Source of the DNA: Odobenus rosmarus divergens
Lineage: Eukaryota; Chordata; Mammalia; Carnivora; Odobenidae
Direction of reading: 5' to 3'
DNA length: 64,000 bases
NCBI RefSeq assembly: GCF_000321225.1
Contig: NW_004450459.1
Span: forward strand, 3,114,675 to 3,178,674
In this document: positions 47,554 through 59,347 of the stretch, piece by piece
Layout: each line of letters begins with the position of its first letter
How positions within the stretch are numbered: the first letter of the stretch is position 1
Program-made: the position numbers and the translations under genes
Notes under the pieces: generated by a model
Told to the model about the DNA's origin: nothing
Seen by the model: the letters and a program-made list of their open reading frames with translations, nothing else
Database searches by the model: none

Positions 47554-47571
47554 AAAATAGATAAGAAATTT

Positions 47572-48839
47572 TATATCCTGGGCTGGCACAGAGGGTCAAC
47601 CAAACACATTTGCTGGGACGTTAGTCTTTTTCAAGGAACTTCCTTGGAAAGTTGGTCTCTTCCAGGATGGCTTCTAAGGATCTACCCTGAGCTTCCTGAG
47701 GATCGTGAAAACATTGGTGCTTTAAGACCGTTCAGTCATCATTCATTTAAAAAACATTTTTGTGTATCTACTAAATGCTGGACATTAAGTGGCCACTGTG
47801 AATATAGAATTGATTGGGATGGTCTGTTCCTTCACAGAGTGAAACATATGAAAACTTAGAATTATAATATGTTCTGCTGTGTTCTATAATGAATGCACAT
47901 AGAGAGTGCTATGGGGGACAAAATGAGTAAGATCTTTTTGCTCACTTGTTAAATCACTTTTAATAAAATTTACACGTGCAAAAATTCTATTTGGCTTATA
48001 AAACTTATATGATTTCTTAACAGTATTTACTCTTCTTTTCCTTTCTCTCACTTTTTCCCTCCAGTCTCCTCCTGGGTTTTTTTAGCTGTCCTTAAAAAAC
48101 ACAAAATCTGCTTATAGAAAAATATACCAACCTAAGTACACACTATCAGGAAACTACCAACTAAGTAACCAAAAGGAAAGGTAGCAATATTGTGCTAGTA
48201 ATTGCTTCTGATTACTTCTCATTGAATTATTGTGATCATTAGGAAGATATGCATGCAAAACACTTCACCAAGAGGCTGCACCTAATAAGCTCTCAGTATG
48301 TTTAGTGAGGAATAATTGTGAGGGTTCTGGGAAAGAAATCTGATTTTGTGTCTGAACAGATATGTCTGGAGTTACGGAGGATTAAAAAGTATTGGAAGGA
48401 AGCTTATAGATCTACCATTATTTGTTCTAAGAAACAGCCAGTGTTTAGTGGAAGAAAAGAGGTTCTAGGGGACTCGCTGCATAAGAGCGCAGGGTTTGAA
48501 CCGTGGAAGGGTTTTGGTTCTACCTCAGGCACACCATGCTGACCCCTTACACCCATGTATAGAGCTGCTTTCATCCAGGTTGGCATAGCAGCAGTTGACC
48601 AGTGTCAGCAGTGGAAGCAATTCTTATTTAGGATTTTATAAAATGACTCAGACCTGGCCAGAACCAGAAATATCTAACTGGCATTCCAATGTGATCTGTG
48701 ATCTAAAACATGCATAAAAATAGCATCAAGTGCTTCAACACTGAAAGGATAATTATTAATAGCTTTTTAGATAGTTGTTAGAGTACTGTCCTTGTGGAAT
48801 GCACATATGATTTCCTTTTTCTTATCAAATATGACCTGT
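47572..48839. other. Unassigned; probable L2 3' end (minus) at 47,735-47,880
   Basis: 'catttaaaaaacatttttgtg', 'ctactaaatgctggacatta' and 'gttccttcacagagtgaaac' resemble the antisense of an L2 3' terminus. The rest is unassigned. Confidence 0.45.
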
Positions 48840-49060
48840 ATTTAATAAAATCTATTTCTCCTCCAGTCCTGAACCACGGATGCAATACTTGGTTAATGCA
48901 GTGTAATGTGGCTTGCAGTCGCCAGGGGCCATAAATAATGCACCTCAGCAAAGCACTGGGATCAGGTTGCCTGTTGCATATGGGCTGCTGCAGACCAGTC
49001 TGACACCAGCTGCAGGCTGTTTCCATTCAGTGGTTCAGCGTGCTGGGGATGAGATGCCAG
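48840..49060. promoter_or_regulatory. Candidate conserved noncoding element
   Basis: Repeat-free block with retained CpGs and bHLH/homeodomain-like words: 'cttggttaatgcagtg', 'gcagtcgccaggggccataaa', 'caccagctgcaggctg', 'ggttcagcgtgctgg'. No credible open frame. Enhancer-like composition only. Confidence 0.3.
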
Positions 49061-49838
49061 GGTTTCCTAGGGCGAACCAATAGGTCAAGGCTAGAATCCG
49101 TGGTCAGAATTTATTATTTGTTTATTATTATTTATTATGAAAGTCTAGCAGACATGTAAATAGAAGAGAACATTAGTTAACAATCACATACACCACTTCA
49201 GAAATTAACATTATCATAGTTATCAGAATTTTATGAAAGGATATTATGTTCTGCTTCAAGAGTTTGGAAATAGTTAGGCATGCCTATTGCCTGAGGCTGT
49301 GAGGGTATAACTGGGTCTACATTTGGCCCTTCTCTGAATTCACAAAAATCTTTAAGACAATAAATGCATTCACATAAGAGCATATATAAACGTTTTTGCT
49401 TTTTGAATCATTATTATCGGACAGGAGTTAACACGTATTGGAACATACACAATTTAAAATATGATCACAACATATTGAGAACAGACTTTATGAAACCAAC
49501 TCTTCTGATATTTTGCTGTTTATCTTACAGTTTATCATAAGATTCATCAATCATAAGATTCATAGTTCCTGAGTATGATTTTCTCCCTTTTGTCTGATTA
49601 CTTGGTTAACCTGGTTGAGGACGAAATCACTTACTGAATGTGATGGAGCCTTGACATTTTTGCAGAGACCCTCTTTGGAGGAGCTGGGTATACTTTTGGA
49701 TGTGATAAGTGACCTCCTTTAAAACAATAATATCACAAAATATTTTGAGGATAATAACTATTAAAAAGCTGACAGAATAAAATTCACACTTTTATAACTT
49801 TTAAATGATCACTTCTAAGTGTTTAAGAAACAGATACA
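49061..49838. other. Unassigned single-copy sequence
   Basis: AT-rich; a local direct repeat of 'cataagattcat' near 49,540-49,565. Confidence 0.5.
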
Positions 49839-50030
49839 GGGGCACCTGGGTGGCTCAGATGGTTAAGTGTCTGCTTTTGGCTTAGATCATGATCTCTGGG
49901 TCCTGGGATCGAGCCCTGCTTCAGGCTCCCCGCTCAGTGGGGAGTCTGCTTCTCCCTCTGCCTCTCCCCCAACCCCCAACTCATGCGCATGCTCTCTCTC
50001 TCTCTCTCAAATGAATAAATAAAATCTTTA
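49839..50030 (+). mobile_element. SINEC, plus strand
   Basis: 'ggcacctgggtggctcagat', 'ctctgggtcctgggatcgag', CT run, 'aatgaataaataaaatctt'. No clear target duplicate seen. Confidence 0.95.
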
Positions 50031-50627
50031 ACCCCAAAAAGTAAAAATGAAAAGGATTGTTAGATAAATATGCTTTATGTACCTTTCTTCTTTACTGGGA
50101 ATATTATTGTGTGTTCCAGTATCTTCTGTTCTAGTTAATGATTAGAAGATGTAATGAACTTTGTTGGTCACATGTTTATATGTGGCTGATACTTTAAAAA
50201 ACTGAGTATTATTATAAATGATGGTATAGAACCTTTACTATCTAAATATGAGCTTTATGAATGATGTGATACAACTTTATTAGGAGGAAGAGTAATCAAG
50301 GTATTGGATGCTCCAGAATCCTTTAGACAATTTGTCATGATCTCACTTTCCTTCATGATTTTCACTTTTCCACTTTTAATTCATCTTCAGTGTATTCCAT
50401 TAGACAAACTCTTCTGTCTCTTTCTGGCCTCAGCTGCTATTTGTTTTCACCTTTCTCTCTCTCTTTCTGTCCTGTTTTCCTTTCCCTCTGTCCTCATCTC
50501 TGTTCCCAGCTCTCACTCTCCTACCTCCCTTTCTGGCCTCAGCCACAATCCACAAGTGTTCCGGATTAGGCAGACATCAAAACTGCTAGAGAACTAGAAC
50601 TGAGAGCATCTACTTCACCCTTCCTTT
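50031..50627. other. Unassigned; CT-rich at 50,450-50,530
   Basis: No gene recognised; pyrimidine-rich stretch with several 'tctctctc' words. Confidence 0.5.
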
Positions 50628-50644
50628 AAAATCACACCAGTAAA

Positions 50645-50842
50645 GGCGCACCTGGGTGGCTCAGTCAGTTAAGCATCTGCCTTCAGCTCACGTCATGATC
50701 TTGGGGTCCTAGGATTGAGCCCCGCATGGGGCTCCCTGCTCAGCGGGGAGTCTGCTTCTTCCTCCCCCTTTGCCCCTCCCCCTGCTCCTTCTCTCCCTCT
50801 CACTCACTCTCAAATAAATAAAATGTTTTTAAAAAAATAAAT
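50645..50842 (+). mobile_element. SINEC, plus strand
   Basis: 'gcgcacctgggtggctcagt', 'cttggggtcctaggattgag', tail 'aaataaataaaatgttttta'. Target duplicate 'aaaatcacaccagtaaa' (50,628-50,644) and 'aaaatcatgccagtaaa' (50,843-50,859), two mismatches. Confidence 0.96.
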
Positions 50843-50859
50843 AAAATCATGCCAGTAAA

Positions 50860-51561
50860 ACTTGGGAAAAGGAAAAAGAATATTTGTTTTTGCCCAATGT
50901 GTATGTCATTTTTATCTGTTTTTATTTCACCTTGCTCAGGTACAGTGAAAAATTAATGCCACCATTAGAAAAACAAGTGGAAAATACTATTACAAAATTT
51001 CCACCTGTTCAGTTTGTGAATCCAAGTTAGATGAGTTTCTGTTGAAATGATAAAATAATCTCAAGTCTACTTTATTTTTTTTAGAAGTGAGTCTTTGGTA
51101 ATTGTCAGGCTGGGTGGAAGCTTTTAACTGCAAATCAGTCTTTGACTTTCTTACAGTGTGTTAGGGTATTGTTCTGTTATGAATCAGTTGAGAAAATTCT
51201 GTTTTAAGCCGTGCCTTAGGTAAAAAGTTCACTCTCACAAGGAAGACCTAGAGGCAAATCAATTTTTTTGCTGTTAATTAAAGGTGAATTCCTCAAAATG
51301 ATAGTAGGAAATCAGTTTTTAAAAGATTTCATGACCCAGTTATTTAGAAACCTAGATATTTAAAAATAACCTGCGAGTGGTGTTAGGAATCAAAGAAGGC
51401 ACGATTAATTCAAAAATAAAACATCAATGTTGCCATAAAAATTTTAAGAAGTCACACTATAGATTTCATTTCTCTATCAAAAGGTGAGGGCTTTTGTTGA
51501 AGAATATTTCGCTGCAATGATTGATGGTTGTATTCATCATTGTGTGTTTCTAGACTCTGTT
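50860..51561. other. Unassigned single-copy sequence
   Basis: No gene or repeat recognised. Confidence 0.5.
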
Positions 51562-51576
51562 TATGGATGGTATATA

Positions 51577-51774
51577 TATTTTTTTTTAAAGATTTTATTT
51601 ATTCATTTGAGAGAGAGAGAATGAGAGACAGAGAGCACGAGAGGGAAGAGGGTCAGAGGGAGAAGCAGACTCCCTGCTGAGCAGGGAGCCCGACGCGGGA
51701 CTCGATCCCGGGACTCCAGGATCATGACCTGAGCCGAAGGCAGTCGCTTAACCAACTGAGCCACCCAGGCGCCC
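51577..51774 (-). mobile_element. SINEC (young subfamily), minus strand
   Basis: Almost identical in text to 29,548-29,748, including 'gagcacgagagggaagaggg' and 'gactccaggatcatgacctg'. Target duplicate 'tatggatggtatat' (from 51,562) and 'tatagatggtatat' (from 51,775). Confidence 0.97.
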
Positions 51775-51789
51775 TATAGATGGTATATT

Positions 51790-52604
51790 TATAGACTGAA
51801 ACATGAATGAAGTAAAATGACACCCCAATTGTGAGCTAACCTTTTAGAATATGTATTACTTAATTCTTATTCTTAATGTCACAACAGTTGATCACTTACC
51901 CTACTGACATTTTATTTACATTTACAGTCATTTATTAAAAGAAGTTTTATTTATTTTTTTTCTCACTGAGAAGCAAAATTCATTCTGACTGCTCTTTTTT
52001 CCTTATTTAGAGCCCTTTACCTCAGCATATGATGTGGCCGAAGAGACTAGATAAAGCTAGGTGCTCACTATAATTTTTAGGATCTTTTAAAACTCCTCCC
52101 ATATCAGGTGACTGTTACTAAAATATATAAACCATGCTTGCATGGTGATCTCTCAGAGTCCTAATTTAAGTGAAAGCCACGTTTGCATAATAATGGCAAA
52201 CACTAATACAAACTGTCTAAATATTGTTGTGAATTTATCACAGTTCATAGACATGTGAGACCTATAAACTTGACAAATACATACTACATATGGAAAACTT
52301 TCTAGTGCCCCAGTGGTCCTGTTGCCAAATAGTTAGTTGTCAGATCAGTGTGATTTTAGACTTGTCATATCAGTGTGATTTTAGGATCCGGTTCAAAAGA
52401 TCATGAATTCTTTAATTAGCCTCATGCACTTTTACCATATGCAAATCTGACCTTTTAGACGTGATGCTCCAGGAAAAAGTATGTTAATGGTTGTCAAGTT
52501 CATGAACAACCATATCTCATGGCTGATAGGATCTAGTCAATGTGAACCACTAATGAAGAAAAGAGGAGGAAGATCTGTTGAGGGGAACCTTTTAGCAGGG
52601 TGAG
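51790..52604. other. Unassigned; short tandem duplication at 52,339-52,383
   Basis: No gene recognised. 'gtcagatcagtgtgatttta' and 'gtcatatcagtgtgatttta' are a 25-bp-period tandem pair. Confidence 0.5.
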
Positions 52605-52845
52605 TAGGCACTCATGTTTTGGAGCCAAACAGAGTAAGTTCTCTGGCTCTGAGACCTTGAGCATATTATATAACCTGACTGTGTCTTGATTTACTCAACT
52701 ATAAAATAGGAATTAATAATAACTGCATCTTACAAGGCTAATATTAAGTGAAATAATTCAGGGAAAATGCATAGTACACTTATACTAAGTATATATTTAG
52801 TGCCTCTAGTAAGTATTCAATAAATATTAGTTGTTATTATTACTA
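52605..52845 (+). mobile_element. MIR SINE, plus strand
   Basis: 'gttttggagccaaacagagt', 'tctgagaccttgagcatatt', 'actcaactataaaataggaa', 'ctagtaagtattcaataaat' cover MIR from body to 3' end. Confidence 0.85.
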
Positions 52846-53114
52846 ATATTATATCATTAAAATTTTAGGTATTGCTACCTTTACTATAGCATGACCTCCC
52901 TGGGTAATAAGGCTCTTTGTTAAAGTAGCTAGGTTCTAGGTATGGGAACTTAGTTTAGATAGTCACACCTCGTTATCACCTCATAACAGGAGTTCAAGGA
53001 ATTCTTTTAAATAACTATAATGCATGTTCCAGCACCAGTTTGTTCAATATTGGATTGGAATGTGCACAAGAATATATAGGTAGTTTCTTAGTTATTACAT
53101 ACATTTTATGTACC
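52846..53114. other. Unassigned single-copy sequence
   Basis: No gene or repeat recognised. Confidence 0.45.
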
Positions 53115-53325
53115 ATAGCAGTGGAGGGAAGTTTCTTTAGTGGCTTGCCACATATGGTTCCCAGATCAGCAGCAGTTCCTGGGAACTTGCTTGTACTTGG
53201 CCCTAACCCTAAACCTCCTGAGTCAGAAACTCTGATTGCTGGTAGGGCCCAGCCAGCTGTATTTGAACCAACCGTCCTGATGATTCTGATGCACATTCAA
53301 GTTGGGGAACCACTGTGTGAGTGTT
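53115..53325 (-). mobile_element. MER20-type hAT element
   Basis: 'ttcccagatcagcagcagtt', 'cctgggaacttgcttgtact', 'ctcctgagtcagaaactctg', 'tagggcccagccagctgtat', 'tgatgattctgatgcacatt' and 'gttggggaaccactgtg' give a nearly complete element in reverse orientation. Confidence 0.8.
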
Positions 53326-53924
53326 TCTAGGAACAGAAGACTAGAAATACTAATGGCTATTATTTAGGAATTGTATGAGAAAATATCCTTAATTGATGAG
53401 ATAATCCCTGCTTTGTAGTCTTATATTGAGAGAACAGATTTGGCAGATGAGTATTTGGCTATGGTGTGGACCAAAGTAAAGAACTTGAGGGCTCTTTTAG
53501 GAGAAAGAAAGGTGATGATTACAACTGAAGGAAGCACTCAGTATTTGAAGAATCCTTTCTGTTGTAGACTGCCCCTGGAATTATGTTAGAGTAGCAAAAG
53601 CAACATTCATAATATATAAAATGGCACTAAAATAGGTAGTTTCATGGCTCATTTTCTTCATTTTCTTTAACTTCTAAGGGATTTTGGTCAATTTAAACTG
53701 TTTTAAAATCAAAATAGAAATTAGAAAACTGGATGAGAAAATGACCTGATAGAGAAATAAAGAAGTCATAGAAGTTCCCTATTCACTCAAAGCTTACCAT
53801 AGCTAGAAATTTCTTAAATATGAGTCTGGAGTCTAGACACTGTTTAGTTCTCATTTCTGCCCTACCTAATTAAATTAACCTGGGCATTTTCTAAATGGAG
53901 CAATAATTAGTTCAAGAAGTCAGT
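53326..53924. other. Unassigned single-copy sequence
   Basis: No gene or repeat recognised. Confidence 0.45.
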
Positions 53925-54055
53925 TGTGTGAAATGAGAAGAGCCCATTCTTCAGAAATAAAAGAGATCTGGGTATGAATCTCATTTTCTAGCTATTTAAA
54001 TGTCCACGAATCAGGTTTTTAATCTGTAAAATAGGGCTAATGATGCTATTCTTTA
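53925..54055 (+). mobile_element. MIR SINE fragment, plus strand
   Basis: 'gatctgggtatgaatctcat', 'ttaatctgtaaaatagggct' and 'aatgatgctattct' are MIR core text. The matching 3' end may be at 54,640-54,695 ('tctggtgcatagtaagtgct'). Confidence 0.6.
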
Positions 54056-54057
54056 GA

Positions 54058-54235
54058 ATGGTGGCTCCCAAAGTGGGGTGAGGACAGCACTTTCCCTTGG
54101 AGGGAGTTTTTGGAGATCACAGGATTGGAAAAGACCAGTGGCACTCAGTGGGCAGAAAGCAGGGCTGCTGGATACCCTGCCGTGTGTGGGACGGTCCCAC
54201 CATGGAGGATAGTAATATTCCCTGAATTAATTTTT
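54058..54235 (-). mobile_element. MER5-type hAT-Charlie element, reverse
   Basis: 'gtggctcccaaagtggggtg', 'tggcactcagtgggcagaaa', 'agggctgctggataccctgc' and 'gtgtgggacggtcccaccat' follow the reverse MER5 consensus. Sits within or beside a MIR. Confidence 0.65.
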
Positions 54236-55279
54236 AATGTTCCCAAGACATTCATGTAGGTAAAAATCCTTTTTATAATTATCTAAGCCTAGAACCTAAC
54301 TACATACAAATATTTTTTGTTTTTAAAATACACTGAACTTTCCAGGAATGCAAACTATCATCTAACTGGAGGGAAGATTACACTTTGTTTTGTTTGTGCT
54401 TACTTATGAAAAGTTGTTCACTTTTTTACAAAAAAAAAGGAAAAATTACATAGCAAGCAGCAATGCTATGCATGGTATTTGACTTTCAGTGAAACAGCCT
54501 TATCATACTTCATTTAAGGAGGTTGTGTTTCCAGTGATACAACATATGGTGAAAATCACATTACTTCACTGTGTCTTCTTGAGTATTCATGTCTGGGCAT
54601 TTCCTGTTAGTAAGGTAGTTACTAACATTGTTAGTAAGGGGTTAATATCTGGTGCATAGTAAGTGCTCATACATGGTAGCTATTATTATTAGGAGGCAAT
54701 GACACTGGTGTGAGGGATACCAGCGTAAGTCAGTGTGTGGTGGCTAGTCACAGGCCAGGAGGTCTGTTTCTTGTCTGGGAATGCAGACCGGGGCCAGCCT
54801 TATGCTGGGCATGTGTCCACGGGGACCTCAATTTTAGGATAATGGTAAGAGCAACTCGGGAGTTTCAAACTTGACCCGAAGACTCTTAGGGGAAAGGGAA
54901 GACAGGAGCCTAACTGAGCTGGAAATGATGGGAAGATTAGGTATTAGATTAACACATGGCTTCTTAATCCACATTGGACTGAAAGTAGTGTTGTGGGTGC
55001 TTTTGTTGCTACTATTACTCGTACTCTCTGGCGACTGGTTCAGCCATCTGGTTGCATGTACAACTCCCTCAAGTGTTGCAGGTGCTACTTTTTACAGTCT
55101 CTGTGTTACCAGAATGAAACATTAAAGGGGAGTAAGCCTCAAGCAGCATTTTAGGAAACAAGCAGAGCTATCAGATTTTGAAATAAGAGCAGTGGCCTTT
55201 AAAGTCTGTGCCATTGGTACATAACCATAACACACAAGGGAGTGGTTCAACAGGAACCCTCCACAATGCCTAATTCCCA
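54236..55279. other. Unassigned; MIR 3' end at about 54,640-54,695
   Basis: No gene recognised. A plus-strand frame of 84 codons (54,871-55,125) includes a run of leucines and valines but has no context to support it. Confidence 0.45.
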
Positions 55280-55830
55280 TTTGACTCTCGAGCTGTGACT
55301 GCTTCTCAGGAGTAGGATATCAGCATTTCTTGTGGTCAGTAAAATAAATAATTGAATCCTTGAGCAAGAATGTAGAGACATTTCATGGGCTAGATGAATT
55401 TCAAGATATGCTGACATTCTTCCCATATGCTAACCTCGGGTGTTATAAAACAATTTCATAAAAACCGATGACGTACCAAGTGCAATAATAGATATATTTT
55501 CAGTCCATGTAAGACCAAAAAAACCCCTCTTTTTCTATATCTAAGTAAGTTATAACAGATTAAAAGCTTTACGAAGGCTTCTGTGTATTTTTATGCCAAA
55601 GCAAAGAAACAATCTAGATGATGTTTCTTTAGATAATTGCAACCATTCACCCAAGTGTGGCTGCTTGTTTTGTAATAATGACCAGCCAGGATAATGTGTA
55701 AACTATTAAGGGAGCATTTAATTTTTGATGATGATAATGAAATTGTGTAAATAGTTAAATGCAGAGTGATTTGGTATTCTATGTTATCACATACTGAAAT
55801 AATAGTTGGCTGGTAAATAATATTAATCAG
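55280..55830. promoter_or_regulatory. Candidate conserved noncoding element
   Basis: Repeat-free. Contains the CRE-like 'accgatgacgtaccaagtg' near 55,463, homeodomain/forkhead-like words ('aaaataaataattgaatcc', 'cttgttttgtaataatgac', 'gtgtaaactattaagggagc') and 'cagccaggataatgtg'. Looks like ancient noncoding constraint; unproven. Confidence 0.3.
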
Positions 55831-58800
55831 TATGATACCTACAAATTTTTACTTGAAACACTTCTAAAATTTAACAATGTAGAAATCAGTATGACCTGAA
55901 AGGATAGACTGAGAAATCTTTGTCTTAGAATATATAGACCAAAATGAAAGATGATCCTGTCCCAGAAGCCACTTCACCTCTGAGGTTTGACTAGAACGCT
56001 TCAAAACCTGAAACACACTGACATTTAGGAATACACAGGCTTTCAAAATTCTGTCAATTCTGCCATAATAGATCCGTGTGGTTGCAATGTTCCCTCCCCT
56101 CTGTCTTTTCAATGCTGTCTCAGTAGAAATATGAAGCCTAGAATGTTTCTTTAAGGAGTATTTAGGTTCTTTCCTTTGATTCTCGACTCATCATACAAAA
56201 CATATTCTTCCCTTTGCAAATGTATATTTTTCCTGAAAGCTAAACCTGTGTAAAGCACATTCTGGATGGTATAATCTCTAGTTTGTTACCAGCTCAGAAA
56301 GGAATGGACATGATTCCAACTGGGACTCCAAGTCTCCACACTTATAATTGAAATATATACTGTACATGGTCCCTTTGCCTTCAACACTAATACCCATCTG
56401 CTGAAATGGCAAGGTGCCTGCTCTCTGGTTGATTGGATGGATGCCCTGGAGCACAGGTGCCTGGCAATGATAGGTTTAGAGAAATCCCCGACATAACATT
56501 GTTCATGACATTTCCTCTGCAGGACATCTCTCCTGGGTGTGTGTTATGCAGAGGGCTGTCTCTTCCTGTCTGATGTCATGACTACTGCTGGATGTCTTCA
56601 GAAATTTCTGTTTATCATTAAAAGCAAAAGGCTTAGAACATGGTGACATTTAAAAAGTGGAAGTCATAATATTTTGGCCTAGCTTGGAAGTTTTTAAAAA
56701 ATGTTCTTTCTTGGAAGATCTTACATAGCAAGTTTCAAACCCAAACTATTCTTCCAGGTACCATTCATTCATAATTTGCATTTTATGGCTCATGAAAATT
56801 GATAATATAAAGCCAAAAGCCATGCCATAGTAGTATACATGTGACAGTATTTTATGTGATGTACATATTAGGATTTCAAAGTAGTCATCTTTTGATCATC
56901 TCATTATAAAGGCTTTATGGGGGAAAAAACCACCTTTTTATTTCAGCTATTAACCAATATTATTTTTCTCCGCTCTGATTATTTTTCTTAGAGTGAAATA
57001 TTTCATTGGAATAGCTAGTGGATTCTTTGTTTAATCCCTCAGGGACTAGGTATGATAGTACAGGGAGAAGAGAAACCCCATACATTATCCTAACTTTGGT
57101 TTCCAAAATTCTAAGCTTAAATTTCGGATAGGAAAAGTGTTCAAACATTAGATCAAATATTAGGAGAAACAAGGGAAAGGTCTCCTAAGCCTAATTTTTA
57201 GTCTAGAAAATAATTCCTTTAGGCTGGAGAAGGGAAAGATGGAGAAGAAATGAGATGGGTCATGGAGGTAGCATCATCTGTGTCTATCTCTTGAGCAGAG
57301 CCCAAAGATAGTATAAAACCTCAAAAAAAAAAAAAAAAAAAAGACCGTGAGCTCCCTGTAGTTAATTGGGAGCCCTAAAGAGTTCTGCAGAGCTACCCAC
57401 AGGTTTGCTGATCTAAGGATTATTTCGAGGTCAGACCTTACCTTGAGCCCAACTAATTCAAGGATCCAAGAACCCATGCCCTTCTCCCATCTCTGATGGC
57501 TTGGAACTTTGATACAACCTAAAGAAGGAAGAATAGAAACCCAAATTTCACTGAGTAGATGTCTTCTTTCTTGGGAGGCTTGCAATCGATTCAAGTTGTT
57601 ATAGAATATAAAATTATATTTCTAGTTCATCTAAGCATGTGTACTGAGATTCATATTGAGTATATTATTTATATATTGTGATTTATTCTAGAAAAGATTT
57701 AAGGACTGTTGCACAACTTGAAAATTTTTCTTTTCTACTTCTGATCTATTTCGATAAAGGCAATGTTTATGTAACATGCCCCATTCAGGTGGGGTACACA
57801 TTATTTGGCTTTCCTGCTCTGTTCACTAGAAGCCTAACTCAACAGCTTGATATATTTCAGTTCAGCTTTCTAACTATAGCCGTACTTAGAGGAGATTTTA
57901 GCTTGGTATTTTGCAAAAACAACCAAAGGATTTTTTTATAGTGACCAAACCGATATACTATAAGAACTCTGTTGAGATTAATGTGTATATTTATATACAG
58001 TTATTTGCAAAAGCCATGCATTGTACTAGCTACCAATGTCTACCTCTTCCTCTTTGCTTAGGAATAAATAAAAAACCCAAATCTGCTTGCAAAGATTCTG
58101 ATCAGGAGAGAATCTCCTTTAATGGGTGCCATGCTTCTCTAGTGCCATGAGGTCCATAATTTTGTTTCAAGCTTCTTATGACTAGGACCCCCCCTTTTTT
58201 TCTGTCTTTGCTTAAATAATCACACAAAGGATAACTTTAAGCACCAAATCATTCCTAGTAGGTTTCTATGGAAGATTTAGTTTGTCCCTCAAATGCTTTG
58301 TGTGCATACTTAGTGTGAATGTCTGTCTGGTGCTGCCGTTCATTTGTGAGTCTTTGTCTTCTCATTGACCAGTGTTCTGCTGCCTGATCAGCATTCTGAA
58401 TGCACCACTGACGTTCTGCAGTGAAGAGAGTGGCAAGGGCATTTTAAATGTCTTTTGTGGGCAGGAGTCACTTTATGTGTAAGGTCCAAGATAAAAACAG
58501 ATTTTCCCCATTATTCAGCATCAAGAAAATAGTGGATTGACACAATTCTCTGCCATTTGTCTCTTTATTTACTTTGTTTTTTGACTTCATATCCAGAAAA
58601 GGGTGGGCTTGTTTGTACCCATGAACCTGAGAAAAACATCCATGAAACCTGACCCTTGGCTGTGGATCTCTGCTCCCTTTGCTTGTAATTGTGTTGTATG
58701 AGTCAGCTTCTGTCTACTGCCTTAGTATCAAGTTTTTCCAAAGCTGGGTTTATCCCAATGAGGAAAGCAATTACTAATGTGATCAAAATTGTTGAAATCT

Positions 58801-59130
58801 TTCTGATTTTCAAATAACTCGTAAGAGTTCTAAATGGCACTTTGGGGCCTCTTATTATACTCTACATCAAACATGAGAGAAATAGAAGGGAACATGTGGG
58901 AATAATTCATAAGGCATTTATATACCACATAATATAGTTGTATAAATCCATGTAACAGGAGACTTCTGGGAATAATTTTCATTGATTAACCTTTAGGTCA
59001 CTTTGTTATTTTAAAATAACTAACCATGACTTTGTTCCATATCTTTAACCTCTTATTCTTCCAGTTTATTAATTATCAAAATAGTTAATTATTTGAGAAG
59101 TGCCAGATAATTTCGTCTAGCTATCTTGTT
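55831..59130. other. Unassigned single-copy sequence
   Basis: 3.3 kb without recognised repeats, itself unusual for this window. Contains a 20-base A run at 57,323-57,342. No gene supported; minus-strand frames at 56,112-55,864 and 57,594-57,274 show no domain. Confidence 0.5.
57323..57342. repeat. Poly(A) run, 20 bases
   Basis: Isolated A run with no recognised SINE, L1 or retrocopy body upstream. Confidence 0.7.
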
Positions 59131-59145
59131 CTCTAATGATTTCTT

Positions 59146-59181
59146 TTTTTTTTAACTTTTTTGTTTTTTATTTATTTATTC

Positions 59182-59212
<31 letters not shown>

Positions 59213-59332
59213 GCAGAGGGAGAAGCAGGCTCCCAAGGAGCAGGGAGCCCAATGAGGGACTCGATCCCAGGACCCTGGGATCATGACCTGAGCCGAAGGC
59301 AGACGCTTAACCATCTGAGCCACCCAGGCGCC
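59146..59332 (-). mobile_element. SINEC, minus strand, perfect target duplicate
   Basis: T-rich start, 13 GA units, 'gggatcatgacctgagccga', right end 'gccacccaggcgc'. 15-bp perfect duplicate 'ctctaatgatttctt' at 59,131-59,145 and 59,333-59,347. Confidence 0.97.
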
Positions 59333-59347
59333 CTCTAATGATTTCTT

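Noticed and set aside
54871..55125. 84-codon frame with a hydrophobic leucine/valine run resembling a membrane segment
   Set aside because: No signal-peptide context, no exon signals and no family match; the run comes from a pyrimidine-rich (TTG/CTA) stretch.
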